Below, one piece after another: positions 10,946 to 23,192 of a DNA stretch of 64,000 nucleotides. Positions within the stretch are counted from its first letter, which is position 1. Every line of letters starts with the position of its first letter. The translations under genes and the position numbers were made by a program. A model generated the notes under the pieces. The model was not told the DNA's origin, searched no databases, and saw nothing but the letters and a program-made list of their open reading frames with translations. The stretch is from Solea solea (Eukaryota; Chordata; Actinopteri; Pleuronectiformes; Soleidae): positions 4,048,917 through 4,112,916 of the forward strand of contig NC_081142.1 of the NCBI RefSeq assembly GCF_958295425.1. Reading direction: 5' to 3'.

Positions 10946-13019
10946 ATACACACTAATTTTCTTTAAAAATAACGTTTATCCCATCATGCCAGCTGACTGC
11001 ACTTTTCATGGATGCCTCTTTGTGTTTTTACTTCAACCTGTTTGCAGCCATGTCACTTTAAGAGCACACATTTGCTGTCTCACTTAACATACAGTCAAAC
11101 AAATCACTTTCTGTGTGCAGCACTGGAATATCACGAGAATGTTTGATTTAAATGTCGTTTAGATACAAGAGAGAGTCGTTAAGATGATCTGACATCTGTT
11201 TGAATGTGACAGACATTTGTTTTTATTTAAAAGTTACACACTACAGTTTATGTCATACCAAAGAGAATGGTTTACAAAACCTCAGGTAGAAGATGCTCAG
11301 CTGCTGATGCAACTTCTGCAATATAAAAAACAGCCATAAAAAAAAGCACAGGAGCAAAATCTCAGTCGAAGTTTGCCCTGCTGAAAAACCAGCTGAAAAA
11401 AACCATATCATAGTGTCATATTAAATACTCAAAAATATCTATTTGACAGCCAGGTTGGATCTTTCCATCTATAATATATTTGCACATGTTTAATTTCGGA
11501 GAAAATCAAAACATTTTTTGAAGGCAGTGGATAATCTTGTTGTCTTACCCACAGTGGGTCATTTTTTCTCCCAACCAAGTGATATGTTTGTTTTGATGCG
11601 GAGAATAGTAAATAGATTGTGATGCTAGTATCTGAATCTGAAATGTTGTCTTTGCCAAAACGTTTTCACATCCTTTCACATTTATCTGTGCAGCTGTGCT
11701 CATAGTCGCCTGGAGCAAGAGAGGAAACAAGAAATGGAGACAGAGTTGAACAAGGCTGAATTAATTTCCTCACACTTGGGTATGTATGTGTGCCCTGAAA
11801 TAAATATGTGCATTTATTCTTCTATATTTGACTATTTGATACATGGGATAGAGACCAAATGAGGTAAGTCAGCGAGTGCCGTGGGTCTCGAGAAACCCTG
11901 AGTGTAAATAATGAATATGGTATCTCCAGAGACATGGCGGGCTGAGCAGAGCCTGAGGGCAGGGGAGTCGTTTGGGGGAGAGGAGGAGAATTTGGCGGCT
12001 GGTAGTCGAGATGCTGAACACAAAAAGCAAGGGTCACTTACAAGAGCACTGGTCACTTTCAATCAAAAAAAATGCAGCCAAGGTCAAAAACACTGACCTC
12101 ATACCAAGTCATCTCTGCTGAGCCATGGCTGAATGGAAGTTGATTTAAAAAGGTCTGTGAGAGATGAATACATGCAGTGTTCATCATGAGAGTCACAGTA
12201 GACACTGCTCATGAGCAATTCTTCCTAAAGTGGTGTTAATGTTTTGCTGTAATCGTAATATTAAATACTCAGTATCAGCAAGGACTGAAAATCATGTGAT
12301 CGTATTTGTACTCAGAAAAAATCGATGTATCATTATCGGAAACACAATCCCTTTTAATTTGTTGCTTTGTCGATGATGAAAATGAGGATTAAACATGACT
12401 ACTTAACAACTGACAAATGATTCACATCCCCCTTTTTACTTACTACAATCACCCCAGAAAGTTACATATATGTATAAATCACTGATTTGATGCATATAAA
12501 CCCTTCCTGACAAGTGCTTTGGCTTATCTTTATTACACAGTATAAAAATTCACAATTTTCATAAAGTGAAATACTGAGTCCCATTTTTACGAAGGTTTCC
12601 TGCTTTCTCCCTAGTTTGTGTTTATGTGCTCTCAGGGTTAGAGGCACGTATGTTTACTACTATGCTTGTGCTGTTACATACTCCACATCACCCGCCTCTC
12701 CCTGGTGCACATACATCACCATTGATTCATTTTGCATTGTGGCATCTATTGAAGCTCAGATTCCAGACTACATTAACAGTGCAACAGGTGAAAAACGTAT
12801 CCTTTCCTTCCTGTAGCAGAGCTTTGACCTCAGTGTTACTAGATCTCTGCCCTCATTTCCCCGTATTTCATTTGTGATGCATCATCTTTTCTCTTTATTG
12901 CCCCAGCCGCACTAAAATTCAGTTAACTTGACTCAGACCTGACCTTCAGACACATCCACAGTTTGATGGATGTTGATGCCGGTTGAAATGTTCTGTTGCT
13001 TGTTTACAGTGGGCAGAGT
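10946..13019. other. Noncoding stretch, presumed intron 1
   Basis: No exon seen. A patch at about 12245-12345 with AATCGTAATATTAAATACTC and AAATCGATGTATCATTATCG looks like a decayed miniature element end. Nothing else was recognised. Confidence 0.5.
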
Positions 13020-13290
13020 GTTGTTGTGGTGGTTAGCATGCAGCGGTGTGTTCTCCTTCTTTTCACATGGGTTTTTTTTCTGGGTACTCCAGCTCCCTCC
13101 CACAATCCAAAAAAACGTGCAGTTTGGGGTTTTGTTGGAGACTCTAAATTGACTGAGGCTGAGTATGTGAAAGTGAACGGTTGTTTGTCTCTGTTTGTTA
13201 GTGCTGTGATAGAACTGTCCCGAGTACCCTGCCCCTCGCCCAGTTACAGCTTATCCAACTCCCTCAGAGGTTAAAAGGCTGTATAGATAA
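13020..13290 (+). mobile_element. tRNA-derived SINE, mermaid/DANA-like, 5'-incomplete
   Basis: The plus strand carries, in order: GTGGTGGTTAGCATGCAG (degenerate tRNA-like head), TTTTCTGGGTACTCCAGCTC and CCTCCCACAATCCAAAA (the conserved body), GGAGACTCTAAATTGACTGA, GTGAACGGTTGTTTGTCTC, and a degenerate 3' section to TATAGATAAAGG. Relative to the usual body, the part joining the head to the GGTACTCC block is shortened. It lies opposite to the presumed gene orientation. Confidence 0.72.
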
Positions 13291-13493
13291 AGGCTTAACG
13301 TTTACAGTATGGATGGGGTTTTTATTATAATAGAGTGTCTAACTCAAGATTATGAACTGATGTCTTCTCAATTACAGCCACAAAGAGTGCTTGTCAAATC
13401 ATAGCTTTGGACCTAAAGACGAGGTAGTGCAGGCCTGTCAAGGTCTGGATATTTTCTACCTGCTGAACTAGGGCAGTGGGGAAGTAATACGAA

Positions 13494-13640
13494 CAAGAAT
13501 CTGTATTGTGACAGCTCTGGGTTCTTGGTAGAGTGAGTTGTCCTCCAGCCAGGAGGTTGGGATTGGATCCCTGGCTCTTTGCTGCTTGGTTTACATGCTG
13601 ATGTATCACTGGGTACGACACTTGATCTCAAACCTAACAA
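13494..13640 (+). mobile_element. Second SINE-like repeat type (GTCCTCC / GGTTGGGATTGGATCCC)
   Basis: The segment carries TAGAGTGAGTTGTCCTCCAG, AGGAGGTTGGGATTGGATCC (resembling a tRNA B box), then CTGATGTATCACTGGGTACG and CACTTGATCTCAAACC. The order is that of a fish repeat with a GGTTCGATCCC box and a TGTCCTTGGGCAAGACACTT-like follow-on. It is truncated before the usual tail. Confidence 0.55.
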
Positions 13641-14232
13641 TTCAAGTAGCCTAATCTTAAGAAATATATTTATTTTTGTAACACCCAAAATTCCTGCTGG
13701 GTTTAATAGCAGGAAAAAAGACCGTGCAAAATCTCAGCATGTCAGGCAAGTGCACTGTTCCCTACCAACCTGTCACAGATACTGTGAATATGACAGATAG
13801 ACCAGGAGACATGGGGTTAGACCGTTACAGCCAGACAGCCAGATGAAGAGGGAGACACATGGAAGAAAATACAGAGGGAAGGGGTTGCAACTTAGTTTTC
13901 TGTCCCTGTCAAAGACCTTTTACAAGGCCAACCTCAACCTTCCATGAAGCCCGGTAGCCCCATCTGTTGTTCCATGTCACCTTTAATCTTATTCTGTACT
14001 TCTATATTTGGATAAATTTAGCTGCCACTCTATGTCTGCCACCATCTGCATCCCAAGCTCACAATTTGTACATTTATTCTCCCTTTATCTTTATTTTCTT
14101 TACTTTTCTCAATATGTTATGTCACTCTTCCGTCGCCATGATGCATTATTAAGAGGCCTCATTAATCACTCAGGCTGCCTGTCTGTCACTCCATGATCCC
14201 ACACTGCTGTTGTTCCTGAACACACACAGAGA

Positions 14233-14265
<33 letters not shown>

Positions 14266-14762
14266 GTGCAGGTTTCACAGGCGGTGTGAGTCCCATCAAC
14301 TCTTCTAAGTCCCTTTGAGTGAAAAATGAGGCCACCCTCAAGTGACAGAAGACAGTTTTCCTTCCTGGAGTATATTACAAGGCTTTAGTAAGCAACCTGT
14401 CACACTGTGTCATACGTAAATGGCTTTAGTGCTTCAGATTTTCTGCACAAATGGGGCCGGTATGCTGTTTGCACCTCATATAGAACCTCAGAGCATGCAT
14501 CATCCTCAGGTTGGTTTCTTTTGTTGCTTGCGAGTTACAGTATAAAAACCCTGAAATGAAAATAAAGTCTGAGTGGGTGGCTACGGTCCAGCTCATGAAA
14601 CCTGTGGAGCAGCAGAACATCTCAAAGCTCTGGGATAGAAACGAACACACTGTCAAAAGCAATTCAGATTAGTCACTCAACTACACTCAGTGATTCACCA
14701 GCCATACTGTATATGATATCCATAATATATGGCCGCATATGATGGCCATAAATTAAATTGGT
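13641..14762. other. Noncoding stretch, presumed intron 1
   Basis: No exon seen. It contains the CA tract at 14234-14263. Confidence 0.6.
14234..14263. repeat. (AC)n microsatellite
   Basis: Fifteen AC units, directly visible. Confidence 0.95.
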
Positions 14763-14990
14763 ACAGTACGTTATGGTCTGGGACGGTAAGGTCCTCGGTC
14801 GCAAGGGAGTGACGTTTCTGTCGCCCAATCAGCTGATTGTCGTGGGTGAAGCTGGTTTAGCTTGACCCGTACTGTACAGTACCATTGTACTCTGGTACCA
14901 AAGGGATGGGTACCAAAAATGAAACAGTGGGGGCTGGTTATTTTGGAGCTATTACTAAAGAAAATGTGTACCGTACCACACTGAACGTCC
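14763..14990. mobile_element. GTACC-rich miniature DNA transposon, copy A
   Basis: It shares a long ordered series with 36410-36625: GTCGCAAGGGAGTGACG, CGCCCAATCAGCTGATTGTC, GTACCAAAAATGAAACAGTG, GGCTGGTTATTTTGGAGCTA and GTGTACCGTACCACACTG. The two copies differ at scattered positions and by short indels, as two old insertions of one family would. GTACC words sit near both ends. No ORF. Confidence 0.72.
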
Positions 14991-15194
14991 TACTACAAAA
15001 ATCATGAGAGGTTGTGTGATATTCATTCAAGAGAGAGATGCAATAAGAGGCACTGCAGTGCTTTGCTAGGCTACATATAGGCTTGGAAGGGACTGAATCC
15101 TGGTGGACCACTGTGAGGGAATATGGCAGGGCTCCAAAAACGAATAAATTGCCATTCAAATGAGAGCACCACCATATTGGCTAATTACAGTGAG

Positions 15195-15425
15195 AGCCAG
15201 ACGCTCTCACACACACGTTTGCACAGTATTTGTAGTGAGGACACTCATAAGAAATAATGCATTCCTTAACCCCTTACCCTAACCATCAACTAATTGCCTA
15301 TCCCTAACCCTAAACCTAACCTAAACCCAATTTACCCCTTAAAAGAAAAACTTTTAAGGGGTAACAGAACATGGGGACCTCACAAACATACCCCCCCACA
15401 CACACACACATACACACGGACAAAT
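15195..15425. repeat. Dispersed fish repeat with telomere-like CCCTAA-type block
   Basis: The segment holds AGTGAGGACACTCATAAG, then an array of degenerate CCCTAA/CCTAAC units (about 15266-15335). A short inverted pair follows, CCCCTTAAAAG and CTTTTAAGGGG (15337-15361), then ATGGGGACCTCACAAACATA and a CA tract (15397-15417). The array is an internal part of the repeat, not a telomere. It resembles the other GGACC-type copies at 45.3, 49.1 and 62.4 kb. Confidence 0.5.
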
Positions 15426-16999
15426 AGTGCACACACAGGCAACAACAACAGTTTCTGAGTTTCTGAGAGGCAGGAGAAGACACTAACATGAAAGAGCTCT
15501 GCATTACAATGAAGTCGGATATATTATGAACACTGGACGTGTGATGAACAAAATGATTATACATGAGAATGCAAATGCACCTGTGCAGTCGTGAGTGTGA
15601 ATCGAGTGTGGATGACTTGGGCAGATGCTTGTGCGAGTTATGAGCGACACACACACACACACGCATGATCGTTTGCATGCACGATATAAACTCATTAGTG
15701 CATAATATCCGTCCAAACATCTCAACTCAAGACACACTTGAATGCTCTTTCTAAGTGGGTTGTACTATTATTAGCATTTTCATTGAACAGGATTTGGTTT
15801 TATAGTTACTGTGCCACTGTTGACTTCTTCTATTGACACACTAATATGTTGTTAGTATGTAAAACAGTGTGTAATTGTAATATGTAAATGCGTAAGCTCT
15901 GCTGTGCATGGATGAGGAGCTCCTCCTCCAGAGGGAAGATATAAAGGACAAAGGATAAAATAAAAGCCAGAAAGAGACTGGGCTTGTTCAGGTGTTACTG
16001 CAGTGGAGCTGAGAAACGCTGTCAATTACACCTGAGAATGTTGCACTGAACTGTGTATAGGTATAGTGCCCTGTGAGTTCTTGTGGTGGACTTATTGTGT
16101 TCATTGTTTTGCTTTTCTGCTTAAGTTCTTCAATTTGACGAAGGGAGGAAAAGGAAAAAACAGCCAGACAAAGACAGAGATGCTGTGTACCATAAAATAT
16201 CAGACTCTACCACACAAAGCCGAGATGACATTGCTAAAAACCGTGATGGTGCAGAGCAGGAATAAGCTTCAGGGCTGCCCACAACTATATAGAAACCTAT
16301 TACTTACAGCAAGAAGCCACACTGGTCTCGGTTATTGATACAATGCAGCAGCCAGAAACACCCGGCACCCTGTTTAGAAGTAGGATGGAAGCAACTATCG
16401 CTCATTCGTTACGTTAAAAAACATATTACTTTGCTCTCCGTGGCTGTAAAAGACAAGGTCATTTAGCAGAAAGATGGGAAAGGACCCGGAGAAAGGGTGA
16501 GATGCTGTATTAAGAAAATAAATTGGAAGGGGAAAGGTAGAGAAATACAAAGAGGAAGGAATGGAGAGAGGGAATCTCCTAAAAAATGAGGTAACACCAA
16601 AAAGCTTTTTACGTACAGCAAGGGTGGCCGGGCAATTCTAAAATGTCTGCGACTTCTCATTTACCAGTGCTGCAAAGCCACTTTGTGTGGCGGCAAATGT
16701 TAAACTTGTTCTGGGCACATCAAGGTCCCCTTGGCTGCCTGCTTGTATTCACTTGGAATTTAAATGTGGCTTTGGGCAATGGAACAAGGGAAAAATAGTT
16801 TCACCACCGTGTACACAAGAGTTTAAAGATGCAGAGTGGCAAATATGGTGTCACACAGACAAAAGACTGTCAGGCTATGCATATGATTATATGGGTGTGT
16901 GGACGAAGGACAATGTGAGTTTTTGTTTCAGGACTGCATGGTTTTTTGGACCAGAAATAATATAGGCCCTTATAGTATACGCCTATGCTCCGCCCCCCC
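15426..16999. other. Noncoding stretch, presumed intron 1
   Basis: A short CA tract is at 15649-15664. The open frame at 16687-16965 (plus) has no recognisable domain. Nothing else was recognised. Confidence 0.5.
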
Positions 17000-17033
17000 T
17001 TTTAACTGCAACAATGTGATGTTGCAGTTAAAA
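17000..17033. repeat. Perfect hairpin, 14-bp arms and 6-nt loop
   Basis: TTTTAACTGCAACA at 17000-17013 and its exact complement TGTTGCAGTTAAAA at 17020-17033 flank ATGTGA. A run of C residues (16993-16999) lies just before it. Function unknown; it could be the middle of a decayed foldback element. Confidence 0.9.
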
Positions 17034-18249
17034 TCAGATACAAAGAATAATATGAAATAATGCTATAACCAATACTTGTAATAGGCAAATCTATAAGATA
17101 AGATATATTGCTACTGCCATGGTTGATTCTTAATCAGTGTCTTTCACATACACTATAACAGACGCACACACACACACTGACACACTGACACACAGACGCA
17201 CACACATTTTTACAGTATGTGGTTGATGCTATCTGTATATTACAGCAGGTCTGAGAGTGGAACATATTGCTGATTGATGGCAGCCGTGGTTTTTCCTCCC
17301 CACTTCTCTCTAACACTATATTCATCTTCTTTACATTGTTGCTTTTCTCCACTGCTCCACTCTAGACTATATTTCCTTTCTGTCTGCCTGTCTGTCTCTC
17401 GGTCTCTCGCTCTGCATCTAGGATTCAGTAAATCCTTGCTGTTGACTGCAGGCCATAAAAACTCCTCAGTTAATCAAAGTCAGTGGTGCAGAGACTCTGA
17501 ATCATGCCGGGGCAAAGGCCTGAGAGTCGGTCAGCGAACCTACACTATCAGCCCTTCACCAGATCCCCCATCAGAATAGATGTTGTGGCAGCCTATAGAT
17601 CAGCAGAATGTATTGTATGTAGTGTCCCACAGAACCAGCACGAGCTTAGCTCCTGCAGCCATATCAGTATATTGTTATTTTTTTGTGGAGAGTGGAGTGA
17701 TAAATAAACACTGTTATATTCGTTATAAGACTGAAAACTTTGGAAGTGGGATGAACATTTTATCCCTGAGCTCACACAGGATTTATGATTGACCCAATCA
17801 GGAAGGTAACATTTATAACAGCCATGTCAGCTCAATTTGTCATATTACAAAGCCCTCTAATAGGAATATATCGTGCATCAACTTAATACTCCTTCCTGTA
17901 ATGTTCTCTAACTTCCCTCCTTCCTCCTTCCTCCTTCAACCTCTCTTGTCACGCCATTCAGCCACAATAAGTGACTCGACTAATTACCAGAGGGATGAGA
18001 GCCGTCTGTCGATGAGAGTACTCATCTAATCTTCTCCTGTGTTTTCCCAAGTAAGTTAAGAGGCAGTCTGGGAGATGGAGGGTGTGAAGGGCTGAGAACA
18101 AAGTAAGGTATGTATGGTATGAGGAAAATTAGGAGATATGTATTCAGTGATGCACAAAAGCCCAGTGGTGGGAATAGTCTGCTGCTTTGATAGACAGTTA
18201 AATCAGTCTGCATCTCATCACAATCACAGCATCAGTGGCTGCACGTAAT

Positions 18250-18294
18250 ACACACACACACACACACACACACACACGACGATGATACAATCAT

Positions 18295-18325
<31 letters not shown>
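18250..18325. repeat. Two CA microsatellites separated by a short spacer
   Basis: (CA)n at 18250-18278 and again at 18295-18325, separated by GACGATGATACAATCATG. Directly visible. Confidence 0.95.
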
Positions 18326-18326
<1 letters not shown>

Positions 18327-20359
18327 CCAAATCATCAGACCAACAGGGTGCAGAGAGACAGATGGTGCGTTTATAACATGTTCATGGGGCGTGATGTCTC
18401 GTTGAGTGCAGTGACCACCTGAGAGGGAGCCTCTGACCCAGGGAGGACTCGGACAGACTGGACTGTGACCTTTTACCTTCAGCATAGTCTCACAAAGCCA
18501 CATCTATCCCCAGACTGCTGTGACTGCAGCCATTATCCTTTACTGTAGGGTCAGAAAATATGCCCAAGGATGTTCTCGGACAGGGAGACGCGTACGTTCA
18601 ATAGCACAACAAATACAGCAAATTAACAGTAGATGTAGGGGTGGGAGTATTATCACGATATTTAAGTCACAATATTACCAAGATATTGAGTATTCATATA
18701 AATCATATATTGCAATATACTCACAACTCTATTTTTTACGTGAATCCACAAAAAGTTTATTTGTAACATCAGTCAATATCAAAGATGCCGTCCCATTCAT
18801 TCCTACACAGTTAACATAACTCATTTACACAAAGATAGTCATCCACCATGTTTCTTTTACTTCCTCCCTCAGTGTTTTAGCAATATAGTCCCTCTTCAGA
18901 CAAGTCAAGAGCCTGAATGTTGGATTAAATGATTGACTTTTACGATATAGAATAACTGAGATGGAGGGACAGTTCCAACCACAAACTTAGCACTTACCTC
19001 ATTCACATGACTCAACATAGGATCATCTGAGGACAAGTCAACATCGGCAGAGTTATTATGGCTAAAAATAACCTGTGCCGTAGCAGCAGCATTTTATTCA
19101 GTTTAAATAGACCCACCACTTCAGAAAAAATGGGCATCTGTGACTTCTGAATAAATATACTAATTTTATCACAGCACGTACTATTTATCAAAATAAAACT
19201 TTCCCTCATGCTTTACATGATGCCATTTCCTCATCCTGAACATTAGAAACAAATTAGAAAATGGAAGATTAATTGTGCTTGACAGATTGTGACAAAGGGT
19301 TTTTTTTGCTCTGCTGTTCATTCATACATTATCAAGAATGATTATAATCTTTCATATTGGCTTCATCCCATTATACATCAAATGAAGGAATGAATTGTGG
19401 GTTATAACTGAAGGACTTAAGCGGTGCAAAAGTGACGTTAACGAAGAGAAAAGTGACGTTAGTGAATACACTGTGAATGGTACAGAAAGGAAATGGAGTT
19501 CGGGGAGAGACATATTCCAGAAAAGGACATTTTGAAAACGGATAAGAGACAGAGATAAGATGAGAGGCGTCAGAGCACAGTGAATAAATTGAGAAATTGG
19601 AAATGAGTTACAGTGGCCAGCAAGAAGAAAACCTGAGTTTGACAGTGGGGAGTTGGAGACAGTGTGAAAACAGCACTGTGATAACTGTGTGGGGGAAAAG
19701 GAACCAATGTGTGACAATGAAAGACAGAGAAATAAAACACTCAAAGTGCCGAGAAAAGAAACCCTGCAGGGAAAGGAAGGATGAATATAAAGCTAGCATC
19801 TGATGGTGACAGACATGTGGCTTTAGTGTGTTCTATGCTTGTTAAATAATCACTGTGAGGATAGCAATGAATCATGAAAGTCTGCAGATGTTTCCAGTTT
19901 CACGCGAGCTTTGTTCAGGTGTAAAAATGAGGGTTGTGGAAGGTGCGAGTTGTGGGAAAACCGCCATTAGAGATGCAGAGACAGAAAGAGTTAACACACC
20001 TCTGCTTAGAAAACCAGCAGGAGTTATAGAAGAAATATAACAATGTAGAGTGAGAGAGGTTGGCAGGGGTTTGACGGTGCAGCCTGGCTATTTACAGCTT
20101 TACTGTAGAGCGCCAAAGGTCCGGACTCAGAGTGAGCATGATTCCCATGACAGTCTGGGATCCTCTAGGTATATCGATTCTGTGGCACAGTCATTCGGGA
20201 GAATAAGAATTGATGAGACCTGCCCGAGGACAAGTTTTATTTACTTATTTATCTGCTCCCGGCTCCGTTCCTACGTAGATCTGTCTGAAAACAGGGGGCC
20301 ACCAGCTGGGGCCCCCACAGCTCACAATGTCTAGACATGACAACTAATTTTAAGGGCAT

Positions 20360-20378
20360 ATGTGTGTGTGTGTGTGTA
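20360..20378. repeat. (TG)n microsatellite
   Basis: Short TG run, directly visible. Confidence 0.9.
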
Positions 20379-20879
20379 TGAGAGAGTGATAAATCTAGCA
20401 TGCAGTAGCCCACCAACACTCAGCACATACTCTATAAATCAAAGTGAGGCAGCCAACACAAATTGACATTTCACAGACGGACATTTTCATTTGAGGTGCA
20501 CTTGATATTTAGTTTTAGGCAGTTTCTGCAGTGTCATTATGAACCAGAGGGATCAATTTAAAACAACTGCCAGCTGCAAAAGCTTTTTACTTTTCAAATA
20601 CCATCCTGCTTTGTTTCTTAATCAACATCACAGATGTCCAGAGGCTTCTTCTCACTTTGGCACTGTATTATGAGTGAGGACGGCTGCTCTTTAAAAGGAA
20701 TAGTTTGACTTGTTCGGAGAGGTCTTTGTTTTCTGGAGGAGAAAAATGCTATTTAAGTTTAAAAGGTAAACAATTATATTTATAGCAAACTATTTCTGAG
20801 TTTTTACACTTTTGTCTAAAATAAACATGTTAATGTGCTTAATTTTGACTTTTATCACTTATTATCACTTTTGGACAGC

Positions 20880-21284
20880 GGTGTGCTATCTTGTGTGCCT
20901 GTTAATATAATTGTTTGTACAGTCAAACTACTTCTTTGACTTTTTGACTCACATTCTGAGTAAAAAAGTGTTTCTACACTCATATCATATCATGTTTTGT
21001 GCCCATTATTTATCTGTATTTGATCTAAACGGTGAAGATAAACAGGAAATAATGCTGTGTGCTTCTATATTGCCACCTCATGTTTTTATTTTATGTTACC
21101 TACCCAGGGACTACAGATGTCAACTTTTCTTGCTTACATTTTGTTTTTCATAGCACAGTTTATTTGTGTAGACAAGTGTTATTTTTAACTTTTTTATTCT
21201 AACTGTAAATTTCCCCAATGTGCGACTAATAAATGTATATTATCTTACCTTATATTATCTTATCTTATCTTATCTTATCTTAAC
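20880..21284 (+). mobile_element. LINE (L2-like) 3' UTR ending in a TCTTA pentanucleotide tail
   Basis: The 3' end reads GTAAATTTCCCCAATGTGCG, then ACTAATAAATG, then about five TCTTA units (21254-21282). This is the typical end of a fish L2-group LINE, in which a TTTCCCC block precedes an AATAAAG-like end and a terminal short-unit array. The upstream AT-rich DNA from 20880 is probably 3' UTR. No reverse transcriptase remains. Confidence 0.6.
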
Positions 21285-21423
21285 AATAACATTGACAAAA
21301 TAAACAGAAGCAGAAACAGAGAAGCCAACTGAGGTCACGGGATGATCCACTTATCAGACAAGAAGAAACAAATAAAAAAGGGGGACAGTTTCCAGAAACG
21401 GTTCTGTCGGCCAGCTGTTAAAG

Positions 21424-21462
21424 GCACATGTGGCCCCATGGGGCCCATGGGGCCACATGTGC
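21424..21462. repeat. Perfect 39-bp palindrome, 18-bp arms and 3-nt spacer
   Basis: The left arm GCACATGTGGCCCCATGG (21424-21441) is exactly complementary to CCATGGGGCCACATGTGC (21445-21462) with GGC between. The arms are G+C-rich in an AT-rich region and contain CATG and GGCC sub-palindromes. Exact arms with such a short loop are rare in old noncoding DNA. It follows the LINE tail at 20.9-21.3 kb by about 140 bp. Confidence 0.95.
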
Positions 21463-23155
21463 AGCCCTTTCAAGATGGCTTTTGGCTCTGAGCATCTTCT
21501 CAAAGGGTTTCACCTCAATGAAATTCCTCACATGTTCACAGCCAGACAGTGTCTCTCATTATGGCCTGTTGTCTCCCCCTCAGCCTTCTCAGTCCTCACC
21601 ATCACAATCTTATAAACTACACAGACTGCCTGATAATTGGATTTCAACACACAGTTTAAACAGCGGCATAAAATAATTAGTGGCAAAACTCAAAACCAAT
21701 CTAAAGGTTTGGTGATCATCTCCGTAGCCTGGCAGGTCTCTGTGGGGATGTGTGATGTCAATTTCACACACTTTGAAGCACTTTCATGTTCAGATCAGTG
21801 AGTCGATGCATACGAGCTCATCATTGTGTATTTAAGTTTGCGTGCAGTCGTGTGTGTTCAATTTATGTTTGTTTCCTGATGCGAACCAGTGTGTGTATGT
21901 GTGTGGAAAGTGATGAAAAATCGTGAAAGTGGGATCCAGATGTAGTAGAGCATTGATGCACCCACCCTTCCCCCATCCCTTGAGACGGGAACAAAGAGGC
22001 CAGACTACATCAGGCAGCGCTTTGATCAGCTCAGCTCTATCGTGTTCCTATCGGTAATTGACAGGCCTCGAATTACGAATGCTTCATCCGCATCACACAT
22101 ATGAAAACGCTGAATGTCCTCCGATATATTATATGGTATTTGCATTTCATGGACACAATTCTTTCTCTGTGCCCGTCCTTGTACAGACCTCTAAAGCCTA
22201 TCCAATGCATGATGGGATATGTGCTCCATAATATGAAGTATTCAAAGTTTTGGGAGCTACATGGGTCTGTACTGGAAACAAATGAGAAGTGGTCTTATCA
22301 CCTAAGTTAATGTAATGAAACAGATGAGTACCTGCATACTAACACTTGACCAGGGAAAATTAGAGCCAGCCATTAAGTGCTTATTCATCTCTGCCAGATC
22401 CACCATCAGAAGAAAAGTCCTGGAAAAAAAAATGAAGGCACTCCAGACTGAATATAAAGTAGTAAAGTGATTTAGTTTCTACCGCTGCTCTAGTGGAAGT
22501 GCATTAACCTGTTTTACAGAGAAGAACAGTGGTACCATCCTGTTAATCTCATCATATTTATTATAATTCCCCTTGTTTAAGATGAAGAGGACTTTTACAT
22601 GTTTTACACTGAGAGCTAATTAATGATTCCAGCAACACAGAGCTAAAGCAGTTCACTCAGAAATGTTCTTTCTTGCTGAAAAATCGGCTTTTTCCAATCA
22701 CATGTCACAGCATAAACACAACAAACAAACGTTCTTTTACGGCTATGCAACACACAGCCACTTTTCTATTATTAACTTTTTCTTCTAATCATGTTGGGTA
22801 ATAGGTTAATAGTTGTTACTGTTAGTCCATCGTAATGGTGCAGGAGTGTGCGGCTATTAGCCCGTCATACATCAGGCTCTCAGTGTCATGTGTAATGGCT
22901 AAGTGTTTTGAACCAACTAGCTCGCAGCAGCATGAATCATCTGAAGGCTGGTGATTATTCATGACAGTGGCAGCAGAGAGCAGCCACCTCAAACCACAGC
23001 GCAGGTAAATCCTGGTCCCACAACAGAGACGACGGAGAGAAGTGTCCTTTAATTCCTTATTACCAGGAATTAATCAGCTCCTTTTCTAATTTCTCAACCG
23101 ACCGACGTTAATGCCTTTACCATGTGATGCTCCAAATAGGAGATTAAACACCACA

Positions 23156-23156
<1 letters not shown>
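21463..23156. other. Noncoding stretch, presumed intron 1
   Basis: No exon. The parts at about 22040-22160 and 22890-23110 have balanced composition and TAAT/ATTA-rich words (for example GGTGATTATTCATGACAG) and could be conserved noncoding DNA; this is a guess from texture. Confidence 0.4.

Positions 23157-23182
<26 letters not shown>
23157..23182. repeat. (CA)n microsatellite
   Basis: Thirteen CA-type units followed by ATATACACAC. Directly visible. Confidence 0.95.

Positions 23183-23192
<10 letters not shown>

Larger units (their letters stand above)
17034..20879. other. Noncoding stretch, presumed intron 1
   Basis: It contains an imperfect CA tract (17161-17206), pyrimidine-rich DNA (17285-17410 and 17908-17945), two long CA tracts (18.25-18.33 kb), a TG tract (20360-20378), and an AT-rich patch at about 18635-18735 with GGGGTGGGAGTATTATCACG that looks like a decayed miniature element. 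No exon seen. Confidence 0.55.

Noticed and set aside
13547..13566. Possible tRNA gene from a B-box-like GGTTGGGATTGGATCCC
   Set aside because: No matching acceptor stem or A box at tRNA spacing; the flanks are those of a SINE-like repeat.
15266..15335. Telomere-like CCCTAA array, possible interstitial telomere
   Set aside because: Units are degenerate and embedded in a dispersed fish repeat that also occurs elsewhere in the window.
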